DNA of 64,000 nt from NCBI RefSeq assembly GCF_000004075.3, contig NC_026661.2, positions 4,858,058 through 4,922,057 of the forward strand, written 5' to 3'. The notes beneath the pieces are model-generated. The model ran no database searches and was not told the origin of the DNA. It saw nothing but the letters and a program-made list of their open reading frames with translations. Shown piece after piece: positions 61,390-64,000 of the stretch. The DNA is from Cucumis sativus. Taxonomy: Eukaryota; Streptophyta; Magnoliopsida; Cucurbitales; Cucurbitaceae. The position numbers and the translations under genes are program-made. Every line of letters begins with the position of its first letter. Position 1 is the first letter of the stretch.

Positions 61390-61825
61390 TGATTTTCTAG
61401 GAGGAAGATAACTTGATTTTTCTTCCTAAATTTGAAATTATGATTTTCTAGAAGGAAGATAACTTGATTTTTCTTCCTAAATTTCATTGATTTTCTAAAA
61501 GGAAAATAATTTGATTTCTTAAAAAAAAGATAAGTTTAACTTATTTTCTAACTCTCATTTGTTATCTAACAAATATTTAGAAAAAAAAAATGCAACAAAG
61601 TAGGTGAAACCCTAAAATTTGATTTTCTAAAAGAAAGATAATTTTATAAAAAGAAAAAAAGAAACTTATTTAAGATAAAACTCTAACATATTTTCTAGCC
61701 CTCATTTGTTATCTAACAAATATTTAGAAAAAAATTAATGCAACAAAGTCAGTAAAACCCTAACTTATTTTCTACTCCTAGTTTGTTATCTAACAAATTT
61801 TTAAGAAGTGCAACAAAGTGGATGA
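61390..61825. repeat. Complex tandem repeat of two interleaved units
   Basis: Unit A ('gattttctagaaggaagata', then 'acttgatttttcttcctaaa') occurs at 61,391 and 61,442 (51-bp period) and, eroded, at about 61,489 and 61,621. Unit B ('ttgttatctaacaaatattt', then 'gcaacaaagt' and 'aaaccctaa') occurs at about 61,540, 61,690 and 61,763. No reading frame is shared. Confidence 0.8.
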
Positions 61826-62271
61826 TCCAAATTTTCACTCTCTCAACAATATTCCATTAAATTTTTTTTTTCTTTTTATAATTTTTAAATTCATATATTT
61901 ACATTACAAAATATCATGTGAAAATTGTCGGTTTTTCTTTATTGTTCCAAATGTAATGAATGTTATTGAAACATCAGTCAAACATCGAGATATTTTTTAA
62001 ACATTTTTTAGTTTGTTTATTATATAGTGTCTGATGCCCTATATATAAATTTTTTGGATCCGTCATAGATGTGAAGTTAAGTAGTTAAGTTATGGCTAAT
62101 ATATTATGTATAGAGATGCCAATAGAAATATTGGATCATCCAAATTATAACCTTCTTAATGCCAAATTTAGGCTAAGAATATACATTGCCATCATCCACG
62201 TGATAACATCTGCAAATTTATAATTTTGAGAAGAAAATAAGTAACAAGATAGAAAATTCAAAACATAAATT

Positions 62272-62345
62272 GGCCTATTAGCTCAGTTGGTTAGAGCGTC
62301 GTGCTAATAACGCGAAGGTCGCAGGTTCGAGACCTGCATGGGCCA
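62272..62345 (+). tRNA. tRNA-Ile (anticodon AAU)
   Basis: A 74-nt gene. Acceptor GGCCTAT pairs with ATGGGCC (one T-G pair), and A62345 is the discriminator. The anticodon loop CTAATAA gives AAT (read as IAU after editing). The T arm GCAGG-TTCGAGA-CCTGC is perfect. A TTTT tract follows within 10-15 nt. Confidence 0.96.
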
Positions 62346-64000
62346 TTTACTTTTATTTTAAAATATAAATGTCTTATACTTTTTTTTTTAAAAAGAAAAC
62401 GTACATGTGTGTAGCAAGTAGAAAGTATTTGAGTACCTTTTTCGAAGCCAATACCCAACATTCTTCCTCGAGCTTAAAAATGACAAGTTACTCAACATCA
62501 AAACATTACACTAATCCCACCTTCAATTTTGTAATTCTTTAGTCGCGTCTATTTACTCTTGATTTTAGAATTCAATTTATATATAACACATTTTTAACTG
62601 TAACCTGCAAACAAAACGTACGTGGACGTACAATAAAATCAAGTGTAATCAAAATCATTATAATTTGTTAGGTCTTTTTCCATACTATCAATCTTACCCT
62701 CTCTCTCTGTCTTTTGGCTTGTAATTATGATTTTAAAGATGTGTAATATTTTTTAGATAAACAATTCTTCTATATGTATTATAAGGTATTTTGATAAGTT
62801 GTTAATTATTAATTAAATATCTCTAAAATCACTGTTCTTATTTAAAATTTCTTTTATCCTCTTGCTAGCCTAAATTAATTTGAAATTAAAAGAACAACTT
62901 TTCTTTCTTTTTTATAAAAAAGATGGATTTTGAGATTGGATCTACTAATTCTTTAATTTCAAAATTTTAATAGTGTAATGTTTCCTGAATCTTTTTTTTT
63001 TTTTTTAATCTTTATAATTTCATACTTTTAAATTTACATTTTCAAATGATATAAGTAGCAAATTTAATTTGGGATTGACTATGTAATTATTAAGGATCTA
63101 ATTAGTAGAAAAAATATGAAAATTATAGAAATTTGAAAACTAAGGATATACATATCTTTGGTACCAAATTTTATAAATTTAAACTTAATTACAATTTAAC
63201 CTCTCTATATATATTACACTTTATCAAATTTGAAAGCTATAATATTAATTATTAATATTGAAAGAAAATTAAAATTGAATTTTGAGAAGTTTAATTGAAT
63301 ATAATTTGTAAGAATGTTATATAGTTGGACGTAGACATCATCAACAATAATACTTTGTAATATAGGGGGGTGTGGTTTATTGGATAATATAGATGAAGTT
63401 TTTTTTCCTTTTTCTTTTTTATTATATTATTATTATTATTGAAAAATCAAAGTTAAAAAGAAAAAATAGAATTCAACAAATATTTCAAATATTTATTAAG
63501 TTGAAGTCTAGTACAAAATCATTAGGACTCCAGTAAGATTTCGAATATTATTTTAATTAACTTGTTTTTTAATCTCATATCATAAACTAAGATATAAGAA
63601 CGAGTCTACATTTACGAAAATTCATTTAAGTTTTTTTGTTATATTTTATAAATAGTTTCATTTATCAAAAAAAGATTTATTCAAAAACGAAACAAAATAT
63701 TTTAAAAAGTTCATATTATAAAAAAAATGGATAAAGAAAATGGGAAAATAAATATTTGATTTTATGAAATAATTCTTAGATTCTACTAGTAGTACACTAT
63801 TTTATGAAACAATTGATCATTTGTTTTTTTTAGAAAGGTAGGTAACGAGAATCTTAGAGGTTTGAAATTGTAGATATACAGAATTAGAGACGTTCAACAT
63901 ATTTAGATTATCATGTTTATTTGGTAAGAATATTATTACAAATATAATATAGGAAATATTATTTTGATTAAGCATTTTTTCTTTTAGAATTTCTACTAGA
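62346..64000. other. AT-rich intergenic region to the window end
   Basis: No exon, RNA gene or element recognised. Homopolymer tracts and short frames only. Confidence 0.5.

Larger units (their letters stand above)
57524..62271. other. AT-rich intergenic region
   Basis: No supported gene. Contains simple repeats (TA near 59,933-59,953; CCTT near 60,779-60,810) and a complex tandem repeat at 61.39-61.82 kb. Confidence 0.55.

Noticed and set aside
1-64000. CRISPR array, prokaryotic operon or integrated virus
   Set aside because: No spaced identical repeats with unique spacers, no Shine-Dalgarno-linked gene runs and no viral coding sequence. All genes are spliced plant genes.

Overview
This is a 64 kb stretch of AT-rich nuclear DNA from a flowering plant, almost certainly a eudicot. 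The evidence is GT-AG introns, plant-only gene families (vacuolar sorting receptor, EPF-like peptide, RSL-type bHLH, secreted GH10 xylanase with a CBM22-like module), plant nuclear tRNA genes, and decayed plant LINE, SINE and LTR elements. A recurrent AT-rich repeat rich in GATAGA/TCTATC words reminds me of cucurbit genomes. That placement is recollection, not proof.

Layout: 0-8.9 kb has no recognisable protein gene. It holds two intact tRNA-Pro(UGG) genes, three decayed copies, a 200 bp tandem duplication, a two-copy dispersed repeat, an LTR-like block, and a minus-strand TATA-bearing start region with no convincing ORF. 9.3-11.9 kb (-): ARL8 small GTPase, 6 exons, 184 aa. 14.4-19.8 kb (-): GH10 xylanase, 7 exons, 584 aa. 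20-24 kb: gene-free, with a pair of tRNA-derived SINE-like elements and AT-rich repeats. 24.3-30.9 kb (+): DNA polymerase kappa, 14 exons, 693 aa. 32.5-36.1 kb (-): RlmN-type radical-SAM RNA methyltransferase, 7 exons, 384 aa. It sits head to head with 36.5-42.0 kb (+): RINT1/TIP20-family tether protein (MAG2-like), 4 exons, 784 aa. 42.5-42.9 kb (-): EPF-like secreted peptide, 109 aa. 43.4 kb: tRNA-Asn(GUU). 44.0-50.8 kb (+): vacuolar sorting receptor, 12 exons, 631 aa. 55.5-57.2 kb (-): RSL-type bHLH, 5 exons, 329 aa. 62.3 kb: tRNA-Ile(AAU). The rest is AT-rich intergenic DNA.

I assembled every protein model exon by exon from splice sites and reading phase. Every summed coding length is a multiple of three and close to the normal family length, so the models agree internally. 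The genes are not an operon or cluster. Three of them (ARL8, the RINT1-like tether and the vacuolar sorting receptor) act in endomembrane traffic, which I take as coincidence.

I found no convincing new multi-gene system. The most interesting signals are small: a tandemly duplicated 3' splice site in POLK, an E2F-like site in its promoter, a decaying tRNA-Pro array, SINEs with visible target-site duplications (one nested in a LINE), a two-copy SINE-like family ending in a hairpin, a perfect-looking 376 bp duplication inside an intron, and a duplicated CCAAT-containing 33-mer upstream of the RSL-type bHLH gene.
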